From Oxyruncus cristatus (taxonomy: Eukaryota; Chordata; Aves; Passeriformes; Cotingidae), in assembly GCA_013399855.1 (NCBI GenBank), contig VXAY01002371.1, forward strand, positions 1,210,282-1,274,281: a stretch of 64,000 nt of DNA, written 5' to 3'. A program made the translations under genes and the position numbers. Below the pieces are notes generated by a model, which saw only the letters and a program-made list of their open reading frames with translations, was not told the origin of the DNA and did not search any database. Below, one piece after another: positions 53,970 through 64,000 of this stretch (positions are counted from its first letter, which is position 1; every line of letters starts with the position of its first letter).

Positions 53970-56900
53970 CTGAAAGAAGGAAAGAGGGAAGAACGGAAAA
54001 AAAAGTTTCAATTTAGTTTATATATTCTCAGAATTTGAAGAAACATAGTAGTTATGCGACAGACATAATAGGAATATAATTTTGCATTTAAGTCAGTTTT
54101 CAGATTAGTTACCAGATGTCATTTCTTTGTAAGTGAAGGAAAAAATAGCTTAAAACAAAAGTCAAGTACTTAATTACAGAAACCTGCTACGAGCTCTGAC
54201 CTCAGTTAAGACAAATACTTCACAACAGCTATGAACTCACCTCATCATACCAGACAGTGTAAGTACCTGCAAGTTTTTCTAGCCAGATACTAAAGGAAGG
54301 ACAGAAGAACAGAAGGCTGTTTATACAGTGTCTTGCTATATTTGGGGTTTCATCTTTGCTTCAGTAACACTTATTCCCTACTGTCCCTCCTCCCTACTTT
54401 ACTCTGCAGCAAGTGACATACTTGTATTTGACTTCGAATTTTTTCCACAACTTTTTACATTTAAACTGAAGTATCACAGTTTGAGAACTGTCATTCAGCA
54501 TAAAATTAACAGGTGTCTGAAGTGATGTTAAAGGATTTATATTTCATATACCTGAAAACATGCAGAGTGCAACTTGAATCAGTAATCCTATCGCTTCCAT
54601 ATATAAAACTTAACTTTGAGGCCAAAGTCAGCATCTGACATCTGAAAGTTTCCCCACTGTTTACAGTCTGAAGTGACAAGCACTTAGCAGTCTTTGTGAA
54701 ATGTTTGTATTAAGTCAGTATCATAACTTTAAAATCCTGCCACAATGCAAAAGTATCCAGTTTCATTAATTGGAATTTCCAATTATTCCATGACCTTGAA
54801 TTATAAATTCAGCTATCTCATTAACATATCAATTTTGTGGCATTCCAACTTTGTGTATCTCCCTCAGAGACTCAGTGATGTCATTGAGGCTGCCTCTGTG
54901 TCTTTTCTACATACAGATGATTTTTAAGTGAACACAATCTCTCTTTGAAATCATAGATGTGCCCTTTCACACATTGGCAGGAGTTAAGAAAACCAAAACC
55001 AGACCACAAAAAACCCCCACACAACTGGTAGCCTTATAAGTAGTTTTCCTCAAGTGCCTATCAGTGCTCGCTTTCCAAGAAAAGAAACCAGCTTTTAATA
55101 TTCCGTATTAGGATTGTGGTTTTAATTGGGTCATGTGACAACACTGACTATCATGATGTTGCCAACTGACAAATTCAATGCAGCTGGACTTCAAATGTCC
55201 TTACCTTGATGAAGAAAAGATGGTTTTTCAGATACGTTTGTGGAAGCATCCCAGTGCCAAAGCGATCCATCTTCAGAACATGTAAATAAGTGATCAGGGT
55301 TGGAGGGATGGAAGTGAACTTCCCACACTGAAGGTATCAAACAGAATCATGTCAGAACCACTTCAGAACAAGTATCAAGTACTTCAATCACTGTACTTTG
55401 GATAGTATGATGTGGATATGCACTTACAAGAACCCATGTAACTCATGTAAACCTTCCAGTCTTAAGTGTGTGTACGTAGGAGACCCAAAGCCCCATCCTT
55501 AGTTATATACTGCAGTTTTCCCTCCCCTGGGAGAGGGGTGGTAGGAGGGGTGGGGGGAAAAAAAAGGCTATTTTGTTGCATTTTCAGTATTGCAAAAATT
55601 GCTAAAGGTTAAAGTCATATCTGAATTCAGGCATTCTGTATACCATCTGATGCCATCCTCCCTACTATTAAATCTGCACACAGCATGCATTCCTTCCCAG
55701 CACATTATTTTGTTTCTACATACCACAACTGTGGAAAAGACATTTAAATCAGTAAAATTTAACATCAAGAAATATTTTTACTCATTAATATGATTGTAGC
55801 ATCAAGTAAAGATATTTTCCGCACAAAATCAACTGCTGTCTTTTTTGTGTAAAGTTGCTAGGAAAGTGAGCTGTTTCAGCATTGTGGAGGCACCAAATGG
55901 ATGTGTACTATCTTGAGTTTCCCCTTCTTCCTCATGTTTTCAAATTTGTTAGCATCTGCATTCTTGCTTTACTCTATCTGCATAACACAGCCTCAATTTC
56001 TATGACTCTTTATCCACCTATCCTGCGATAAACACAATCATTCTGATCAAATGCATTAAGGGCTCATTAAAAGAACTGCTTACCAAGTCTAGTTTTAATT
56101 TAGATACAGTTGGCTTTCAGATAAGAACAGTCTCACATACAGAGAAAGAAGCCAACTGGGTGAAAACACATTGAGTAGTAGTAGGTATCCTGGGAAGAGT
56201 ATAGAGGTGAAGGTTATGTAGGGATAGGGTGAGGAAGGCCAAGGCGAAGCTGGAACTGAACCTGGCAAGGGATAAAGAGAATCAAAGGAATGGCTTCTAC
56301 ACGTATGTCAGCCACAAAAGGTGGGTCAAAGATATTCCACCTGATAAACAGTGCTGGCAAACTGGTAACAACAGAGGAAGAGAAGGCTGATGTAGCCACT
56401 AACTTTTTTTCCCTCAATTTTCAATGGCAACCTCTCTTCCCATACCTCTCGAGTGGACTGCAAGTCAGGGTCTGAGGGAGCAAAGTCCCTTCCACTATAA
56501 GAGAAGCTCAGGTTCATAACCACCTAAGGTACCTGAACGCACATGAATCTATCAGACCTGATGAGATGCATCCCAGAGTCTTGAGGGAATTGGCTGATGT
56601 AGTTGCCAAGCCACTCTTCATGATATTTGAAAAGTCATGACAGTCAGGTGAAGTCCCAGGTGACTGGAAAAAGGGAAAGATGGGTACAAACCCATGTTTA
56701 AAAAGGGTAGAAAGGAGGACCCTGAGAACAACTGACCTGTCAGCCTCAACTCTATGCCTGGGAAAAACATTCTAGATCCTCCTAGGAGCTATGCTAAATC
56801 ACATGGAGGACAAGAGAGGTGATTCAAGACAGCCAGCTTAGCTTCACCAAGGGCTAGTCCTGCCTGACCAACCTAGTGCCCTTGTATAATGAATTGACTA

Positions 56901-59900
56901 TATCAGTGGACAAGGGAAAGGCTACAGATGTGATTTATCTGGACTTCTGTGTAAGGCCTTTCACACAGTCTCCCACATCCTTCTAAATTGGAGAGATGGG
57001 GTGGACTGTTTAGTGGATGAGGAATTGGTCGAACAGTCACATGCAGAGGTTAGTGGTTAACAGCTCTGCATCCAGATGGACATCAGTGACAAACTGCATC
57101 CCATGGAGGTCCATACTGGGACCAGTGTTATTTAATATCTTCATCAATGACATAGACAAAGGGATCAAGTGCACCCTCAGCAAGTCTGCAGATGACACAC
57201 CTGAAGGACAGGATGCCATCCAGAGGGACCTGGACAAGCTTGAGAAGTGGGCCCATGGGAATCTCATGAAGTACAAGGCTGAGTGCAAGGTGCTGCAGCT
57301 GGGTTGGGACAACCCCCAGTATCAATACAGGCTGAGGGATGAACAGGTTAAGAACAGCCTTGGGGAGAAGCACTTGGGGGTGTTGGTGGATGAAAGGCTG
57401 GACATGAACCAGCAATGTGCACCTGCATCCCCAGAAAGCCAAACGTATCCTGGGCTGAGTCAAAAGCAGCATGGCCAGCTGGTCAAAGGAAGTGATTCTC
57501 CCCCTCTACTCTGCCCTCATGAGACCCCACCCGGAGAGCTGCATTCAGCTCTGGAGTCCCCAACATAAGAAGGACATGGATATGTTGGAGCAAGTCCAGA
57601 GGAAGGCCATGAAGATGGTCAGAGGGGTGGAGTACCTCTCTTATGAAGACAGGCTGAGGGAGTCAGGGTTGTTGAGCCTGGAGAAGGCTCTAGGGAGACT
57701 TTACAGCAGCCTTCCAGTACCTAAAGGTAGCTTACAAGAGAGTTGGAGAGGGACTTCTAACAAAGGCATGTAGTGATGGGACAAGGGGGCATGGCTTTAA
57801 ACTGCCAGAGGGCAGATTTAGATTAGGTACTGGGAAGAAATTCTTTACTGTGAAGGTGGTGAGAAAAAGTGAGCTGGTACAGATTGCCTAGAGACGCTGT
57901 GGATGCCTGCAAGTGTTCAAGGCCAGGCTTGGAGCAACCTGGTCTAGTGGGAGGTGTCCCTGCCCATGGCAGGTGGGTTGAAACTAGACGATCTTTAAGT
58001 CTCTTCCAACCCAAACCATTCTGATTCTGTGAAGAGGCAACTATGTGATTGTCTTCTACCATAGTTACAACAGCTTATCTTTTACAGAAAATAGAAACTT
58101 CTCTAAAATAACACCTTCTTCTCCCCTGCCTCCATTTCAGGTACTTACTTTCTGCTTCATGAGCATTTAGCAGGGACACTGGCATAGTACCCTGCCTGAT
58201 GTCCCATATGCTCAGCATCCCATCCTGGCCCCCCGTGGCCACAATATGCTGCTGATTGGGATGCCTGTCCACACAGTGGAGTGGAACTCTGTCACCTGCC
58301 CTGCAAAGAGAAAAAAACAAAACAACCAAATAACCCAAACACGAATTCTTTATTTAGTTTCTGTTTTCTCCTTCTTAATCCCTAGGAGTGTTGAGAAGTG
58401 AGGTACCAGTATCCACTGCAGCTTCAGCTGCTGTAGCATCTGATCACCACAGGCTGAAGCCACATGACATCTACTGGAAACCAGAGGTATGACAATAATA
58501 TGAAGCTACAATCAGATGAGCATCAGATTCTGTGCCCTACAGTACACGGCATCTGACAGCTTTACAGGAGTGAGAGAGCCTTGTATACACATAATACTCT
58601 ACGTATATATACCATAAGATTACTGTGAAATGCATGTTATAATTACAGTTTCAACACATACTAAGAGTTACCAAGGGAGACTGGGCACTAACAAAATTAG
58701 TTACCTAAACCACAGCCTATTAACAGCAATGGGAATTATTACACAGAGAACAACAGGATTTAAATCTAGCTCACTTTGTTTTCTCATAGTACCTTGTAAG
58801 GCACAAAGTTACCATTTGAGGGGTGGAATTTTTCTTGAACAAGTGTACAGGTACAATAGTCCTTCAAGAGTTAAATCATAAAACAGACCACCTAAACACA
58901 ATGCTTAGTCACAACAGTGATCCAACCATTAAGCAGTCTGCTTTTGATTATTTAAATACCAAAAAAGTTAAAAGCCTTTAAAAAAAAAATCAGTGATATA
59001 TCATCCCATTATTAGGATGCTATGAGGAAAGATTTAAATCAAATTAGAGAAAGTAGCACATGCTTCTCAGTAAATATGTAAAAAAGTGGAGGTCTTACAA
59101 AGAAAATATTTGAGATGGCTCATTTCTTTGCTGTCTGAGGTCCCATATTTTTAACTGTCCAATTGAATTTACTGTCAAGATCTCAGTTGTGCGAAGGAAA
59201 GTCACTGCATGGAGCGTACTGCTGTCTGCATTGTCTGCAAGAGATGAGAAAAGCATTCAGGTAAACCTATGGAATGCTAATCTCCATTTAATTACAACAA
59301 AATAACTCTTTATGGAAAACAGAAACATGCTTAAAACCTCTGCATTTTCAGCATCAGAGACAGGACAGTATCTGCAAATACCCTATGAAAAAGGAGCCCT
59401 TGCTTCCTATATCAAACATTACTGAGACAAATCTGTAAAAAGCTGTGTTTAATTAGCTTTGGTGCTTAGAGAACTACTTGTTGATCCACAAGATTTCGTT
59501 TTACAGTTCCTTCAAGAGGATCAATTCAGCCAAGTTTATGGTTTTCAAAAGTTTTCTTTATATGCCCAGCACCTACCGACAGAAGGCAACTATGGAGCTT
59601 TTTATAATGGAGTTCTGAATACAAGGAACAGTAATTCTGACTGGGAACATTAAGCAGTTGTATACAGAAACACTTAATTCACCAACTTTTAGACCTTTTC
59701 CAAGTACTGTCATTGCGATATCAAGTTAAACCAGAGTTACGCTGTGTTTGCTAATAACTAAATGGCAAAGCTCTTTTTTTTCAGGTCCTTTTCTCCAGTG
59801 CTTCTTTTGGTCAGAGTAATTTAAAATGTTAAACAATTCACAGCATTGAGGTGAAACTTTTGAGACCTCAGGAGAAAATGTAGACACCATTTTAATTCTG

Positions 59901-62900
59901 TTACTATATAGAAACTTCTCATCTTGATTATGACAGGGTAACATTGTTAAGTCTACTTTCACCTCAGGTATTTTTAAATTCTTTGTATAAGCCCATACAA
60001 AAAGAAAATATAGGTGAATTATTATCTTTCTGAATAAGACAGATGCCTGATTATAGATTTAGCAGTGATATATTTTTATGGCTCCAGAAGATTTTTACCA
60101 AATCTCTAACTTTGGAGATTTTTTCCTACCATAATTGACTACAAACCTATCAACTTTGTATTATACTCTTAAATTCATTAAACAATAACAAAAATACAAA
60201 GGTATTCCTTTCCATATATTGAATGAGGTATAAGAGTTCTATCAGCTCAGTGCCTGTGAAATGTAAAGGTGTCATTGAATTGGGAACCAGTATAAAAGAT
60301 TGCTTACACCATAGAACTGCATCCTGAAGAACCTGAGAGCATCTCCCCAGATGTTCTCTCTCCTCTCAACTTTTACTGTAAAACCATCCCTAGTACATAA
60401 GTTTGTGCACCTAATTCCACATAAGCTTCACTTACCGCGTCATCAGTATGATAGACTTATTTATGTACTGTTCCTATTTTAATGTTTGCCTTCCCATTTT
60501 CAAAAGGATATTTTTCAATTAACTCACATGTGATTTCTTCAATGTTTACGTGCCAGCAAATCTAAATCCAGTCTTGCCTGCAGCATAACACTGGATGAAG
60601 CTATCACTACAAAGCAAGCATTTTCAAGTAGTACTATGAAGTGAGCACCAAGAAAACTAACAACTTGCATCCTGAACATTATTAAATCTGCATGTAAGCA
60701 TCTGAGAAATTGCCCAGAGAAAAATAATTTTGTGTTTTTTGACATTTGCTTCACGGGAATGCACAAAACATTCTACTCTATTAAACTTGTACCAGCACAC
60801 TCTGTGTTGGTATCTGTGTATAAGTAAGAATTTTACAATAAAATAATCCTTTTAAATTAGTTAATGTCCTTTCCCCTCAAAAAATCATAGAATTGCAGAA
60901 TCATTAAGGTTGGAAAAAACCTCTAAGATCATTGAGTTTGACCTTTGGCCAAACACCACCATATCAATGAGACCATGGCACTAAGTGCCATGTCCAGTCA
61001 TTTCTTGAATGCTTCCAAGGATGGTGACTCCGCCACCTCCCTGGCCAGGCTGTTCCAATATTTCCTGTGGCTTTATCACTGTATAAATTCTTTCATCCAC
61101 TGGAGGAAAGGTTTTGCTTAAGAAGAAACAAAGTGCTCTATCAAACTGAAGCTTCGGGACGGAAGTTTTGGTTTAACAATGCCACTATCAAAGATAGTAT
61201 TACCATCCTTTAAATTACTTCTGCTTTTAAGTTCAGTTTCCAGCAGATGCTCCAAACTTGTATTCTGTTTTCATAATTCTAGCATGATAGAATAGTTGGG
61301 AATAATCAGGTTTTGATTCCTTGCTTCATCACATAATCTATTACTCTAGGGAATATGGAGCTTTTTCTCCAAGACAGAAATGATCCCTTGGTATTATCAC
61401 CATATTTGTCAGAAAAACAGGGTACAAACAGTGGTTTCTGGTTCTTCCTGTTCCTTTAAACACAGACAAATAGATATTTTAGTATATGGACACCACAAGG
61501 GTTAGTCTTAATACAAATTGTGAATGGAAGTGACCATTTCACTGACCTCCAGTTATGAAAAACTTGGGAGACATTACCTCTTTAAATCCAGTCATGTTTC
61601 ATATATACTGGTATAGTATTTAACAATTCTAGGTGAGACAGAAACCCACAAAGAACGCTGGGCTCGAAACTTCTCCATCAGCTAAAACATTAACTTACAT
61701 ATACCTGAATAAATATATAAATACATCTGAAATATGCTGAAGTATTTAAAGTCCGTAGGGATACAGGAATAGTCTGGAGCAAATGCATTCAGCTTGGAAT
61801 ACTGAAATCAATTATCAATTTACTTTTTTTTTTTTGTTATCGTTTGAGAAGCTGAAAACCAAAGAAACCCCTCCAAACTGTAGCAATTTGAACAGTTATT
61901 TGACATACCTATAGTTCTTACTGCATCTTTTTGGTCAGCTCTGAAGAGATTTATTCTACCATCTTCTCCAACAGTGACAATTTCTGGGTTGTTGCAGACG
62001 ACTCCCGTACATGCTGCTCCACCACAAGGTGTGTCTTGATCCACGTGATAATGGGCTCTTTCCCACCGATGGTTGGCAGATAATGTCTAAGTAGTAACCA
62101 GATACAAAATTATGCTGTTAAATAATGAACCTAGTAGAACAAAGCTTCCACACTACTCATGAAACCAGAAACAAGCTCCAGAAAAGCCACAACACCTCAC
62201 AGGAATAAGGACCTCCTATACAAAAAAGAATCAAGAGATCTAAAATTTCTTCAACTCTTAAGCACAGAACCCTTCCATGAAACATTACTTATCTCTTCTT
62301 TGAACCACCATTTTCACATGACCTAGAAATCAGACAGAACACTATTTATGAACTGTAAACTGTCTTTGACTAGGCTGATGCCTTCAATCTTTCCCCTGGA
62401 CAAGGGAAAAGACCTGAAACCTTTACAAAATATAAGGTCACATTTAGATTTTGATGGCAAAGAACTCAGTTTATTTTAGGTACCACACCAAACTATTAAC
62501 AGACATTTGTCTTTCTTGTGTCATTGACAATACATAAGAAAAATAATTATGCGTTTATTTTCAGTGCTTTATAATTAAAGCAAAAGACAACAGAGTTTGC
62601 ATATCTTCCCTCACATGACACTTGTGAGAAGAAATTCAACATAAGTCATTTAGTTCAAGAATGCAAAAACTCTAATAAGGCAGGTACAAGTCCATTAATA
62701 CCCACTCCCCCAAAACAATCTAATCTCTTAAAGTGTATTTTCAGTGAATGGACTGTTTGGTTACACATGTATGCTACAAGACACCCCAGTCTTGCCCTGG
62801 AACCTACTTCACGTAGCATGTGTGTAAAATGCTTTTCTTCTTTCCTTGTATGTATAAAGTCAAAGCTTATTCTAACACACTTATTGAAGTAATTGGTTTT

Positions 62901-63956
62901 GGTAGGAAGATGTTTCTTATCATAAGATCTGTGAGCTGTATTACATAGAATAGCATCTTAAACCCAGTGCATGTTACATACCTGGTTATTTTGATGATGA
63001 CGGAATATAGTTACGGTTCCTGTTGATGAGGCAACCACGATTCTCTCTTGATCCAAAAACTAAAGAGAGATAGTAAGTATGCTATTAGTCAATGTTAATA
63101 CTAAGATAATTTTGATTTTTGAGTAACTGAAATTATTGGTAGATAGAGAGAAAACCAAAACAAAACCAAACCCCCAAAAAACAACCCCACAAAGCCACAG
63201 TGGTTGACTTTTGCCCTTTTTCTTTCTAGGAGTTTTTGGCCAATCTCAGCATTTTGACAGCTCACTCTCACTTAACTTCTCCTAAATGACAAGCCCTTAA
63301 AAAATACAAATCTGTTCAACACAGCTATTTTACCTGCATGTCCATAACATCACCGTTGTGCTGGATATCACACAGCAGGTGAGGTTCTCCATGATATTCA
63401 CCATTGAGGCCCACATTTCCAAGGTCGTCCGCAGACCAAAGGGAGATCCTGTTATCCTGTACGGAAACGACACCACCACTTTTACCCGAAAATGCTTTCG
63501 AAAGTATCCAAACACTACGCCTCAGCCAGGGAAAGCGCCAGGCTGGCGGCTGGGCACCGCTCCTGACGAAGCCGCCGCCGGCCGGAGAAAAGCGCTCGCC
63601 TGGCGGGATAACGCTGCCGGGCGGCGGGGCGGCCCCTCCACTTCCTCAGGGACACGAGCATGGCACAGCCCGGCGAAGACAAGGACCGCCGGGCCGGGAA
63701 GCGCTCACGGCGGCCCCGCTCCCCTCGCCTAGAGGCGGAGGCACAGGGCACAGAGGCGGCGTGGGGTGCCCCCGCCGCCAGCCCCGCGCCCCGGCGGGAA
63801 GGTCGCGCCGCGCCTCCGGGCCCGCCCGAGCGGTACCTCGTTGTCCCAGGACCCGGTAGCGAAGACGTCGGGGGGCTGCAGGGCGGCGGCGGGCGGGGGC
63901 CGCCAGCGCGTCCGGCTGATCTTCTGCGACACGAACTTGGCGCTCACGTCCTCCAT
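53755..63956 (-). CDS. NUP43: NUP43, nucleoporin 43 (whole coding span)
   Basis: A WD-repeat beta-propeller subunit of the Nup107-160 (Y) complex of the nuclear pore, which also sits at kinetochores in mitosis. Eight coding exons give 374 aa (human 380), all phases closing. The N-terminus is [22 protein letters not shown]-type strand patterns follow in [54 protein letters not shown] and [13 protein letters not shown]. The C-terminal closing segment ends [14 protein letters not shown]. The start ATG lies in a CpG island at the right edge. An antisense CR1 copy occupies one intron without touching coding sequence. The gene looks intact. Confidence 0.97.
53970..55204 (-). other. NUP43 intron (1.2 kb)
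   Basis: No exon, RNA gene or recognised repeat. Confidence 0.55.
55205..55327 (-). CDS. NUP43: NUP43 coding exon, WD blade
   Basis: Completes a Met codon, then [40 protein letters not shown]. The [10 protein letters not shown] string is a WD-repeat strand. Acceptor CTTCAG, donor AAG|GTAAG. Confidence 0.97.
55328..58148 (-). other. NUP43 intron (2.8 kb)
   Basis: About two thirds is the antisense CR1 copy listed separately. A G-rich stretch at 55529-55557 lies near its 3' end. Confidence 0.65.
56185..58033 (+). mobile_element. CR1 LINE, 5' truncated, inactive
   Basis: About 1.85 kb of CR1 ORF2 3' half plus the 3'UTR, opposite in direction to NUP43. Visible: AGGAAGGCCAAGG and GGCTTCTACACGTATGTCAG upstream; reverse transcriptase strings [13 protein letters not shown] and SADDT (from the usual ADD catalytic motif); a CR1 tail with CCAACCCAAACCATT and a partial ATTCTG repeat at 58018-58033. 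The reading frame is broken by stops and indels. Its end lies about 115 bases from a NUP43 exon. The 5' edge is approximate. Confidence 0.93.
58149..58300 (-). CDS. NUP43: NUP43 coding exon, WD blade
   Basis: Completes a Leu codon, then [61 protein letters not shown] is a clear WD repeat. Acceptor TTTGCAG, donor A|GTAAGT. Confidence 0.97.
58301..59098 (-). other. NUP43 intron (0.8 kb)
   Basis: Nothing recognised apart from an A-run near 58980. Confidence 0.55.
59099..59234 (-). CDS. NUP43: NUP43 coding exon, WD blade
   Basis: Completes an Asp codon, then [44 protein letters not shown]. Acceptor TTGCAG, donor TT|GTAAG. Confidence 0.97.
59235..61908 (-). other. NUP43 intron (2.7 kb)
   Basis: Holds the CR1 copy at about 60883-61100; otherwise AT-rich with nothing recognised. 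Confidence 0.6.
60883..61100 (-). mobile_element. CR1 LINE 3'-end fragment (CR1-Y/X-like type)
   Basis: AATCATAGAATTGCAGAATC, ATTAAGGTTGGAAAAAACCT, CTAAGATCATTGAGTTTGAC and GGATGGTGACTCCGCCACCT match the reverse of CR1 tails of the kind that read AATCATTAAGGTTGGAAAAGAC. The wording differs from the copies at 17885 and 58033, so it is a different subfamily. Confidence 0.88.
61909..62086 (-). CDS. NUP43: NUP43 coding exon, WD blade
   Basis: [59 protein letters not shown], plus one base of the next codon. Acceptor CTTAG, donor G|GTATG. Confidence 0.97.
62087..62981 (-). other. NUP43 intron (0.9 kb)
   Basis: No exon, RNA gene or recognised repeat. Confidence 0.55.
62982..63059 (-). CDS. NUP43: NUP43 coding exon
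   Basis: 26 codons, [20 protein letters not shown] then HHQNNQ; a propeller strand pair. Acceptor TTTAG, donor CAG|GTATG. Phase 0 on both sides. Confidence 0.96.
63334..63456 (-). CDS. NUP43: NUP43 coding exon
   Basis: 41 codons: [41 protein letters not shown]. Acceptor GTACAG, donor CAG|GTAAA. Phase 0 on both sides. Confidence 0.97.
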
Positions 63957-64000
63957 GGCCGCGCCCGCCGCGCGCCGCTCCCGCCCGCCCCGCGCCGCGC
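63480..64000 (-). promoter_or_regulatory. NUP43: CpG-island promoter of NUP43
   Basis: CpG-dense sequence covering exon 1, the start of intron 1 and the 44 bases upstream of the ATG. It is cut by the window end; the human neighbour beyond would be PCMT1. Confidence 0.75.
63837..63956 (-). CDS. NUP43: NUP43 first exon, coding part
   Basis: 40 codons from the ATG at 63954-63956: [42 protein letters not shown]-rich, with an Ala/Pro insert typical of CpG-island exons. Donor GAG|GTACC. Confidence 0.96.

Noticed and set aside
57017..57773. Reverse-transcriptase-like open frames as a gene
   Set aside because: They are remnants of a 5'-truncated CR1 LINE with stops and shifts, not a host gene.
63358..63859. 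Open frames on the plus strand opposite NUP43 exons 1-2
   Set aside because: They are mirror frames of NUP43 coding exons and CpG-rich DNA.

Overview
This window looks like a bird genome. It is a gene-dense vertebrate stretch with short introns, CpG-island promoters and 5'-truncated CR1 LINE fragments as the only recognisable interspersed repeats. Four orthologues of human 6q25.1 genes appear in the human order: GINM1 (+, 3' end only), KATNA1 (-), LATS1 (-) and NUP43 (-). Exons were assembled by hand from splice sites, reading phase and remembered human protein sequences. The phases close without a frameshift in all 28 coding exons, so the three complete genes appear intact: KATNA1 492 aa, LATS1 1140 aa, NUP43 374 aa. 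Species cannot be fixed from the sequence alone.

Layout. 1-3.9 kb: last three coding exons and 3'UTR of GINM1. 3.9-7.2 kb: convergent intergenic DNA with nothing recognised. 7.2-26.7 kb: KATNA1, katanin p60, with ten coding exons, a probable non-coding first exon in a CpG island, two CR1 pieces and a 52-A run in introns. 26.84-26.91 kb: an intact tRNA-Gly(GCC) gene on the minus strand just upstream of the KATNA1 promoter. 27-29 kb: intergenic. 29-52.1 kb: LATS1, with a roughly 3.4 kb 3'UTR, seven coding exons, a long intron 1 and a CpG-island promoter holding a YY1-type element and a 10-N gap. 52.9-63.96 kb: NUP43, eight coding exons, with a roughly 1.85 kb dead CR1 in antisense inside one intron. 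The window ends in the NUP43 CpG promoter.

The three complete genes lie head-to-tail on the minus strand, each with its own CpG island. They act separately: microtubule severing (KATNA1), Hippo signalling kinase (LATS1) and Y-complex nucleoporin (NUP43). All three have published links to mitosis, but nothing here shows co-regulation. I found no CRISPR array, operon, phage, viral gene or evidently new molecular system. The points most worth a second look are an Asp-codon repeat at the LATS1 C-terminus, a weak donor after the in-frame KATNA1 P-loop exon, Pumilio-type motifs in the LATS1 3'UTR, the tRNA next to the KATNA1 promoter, and a probable assembly seam near 10.4 kb.
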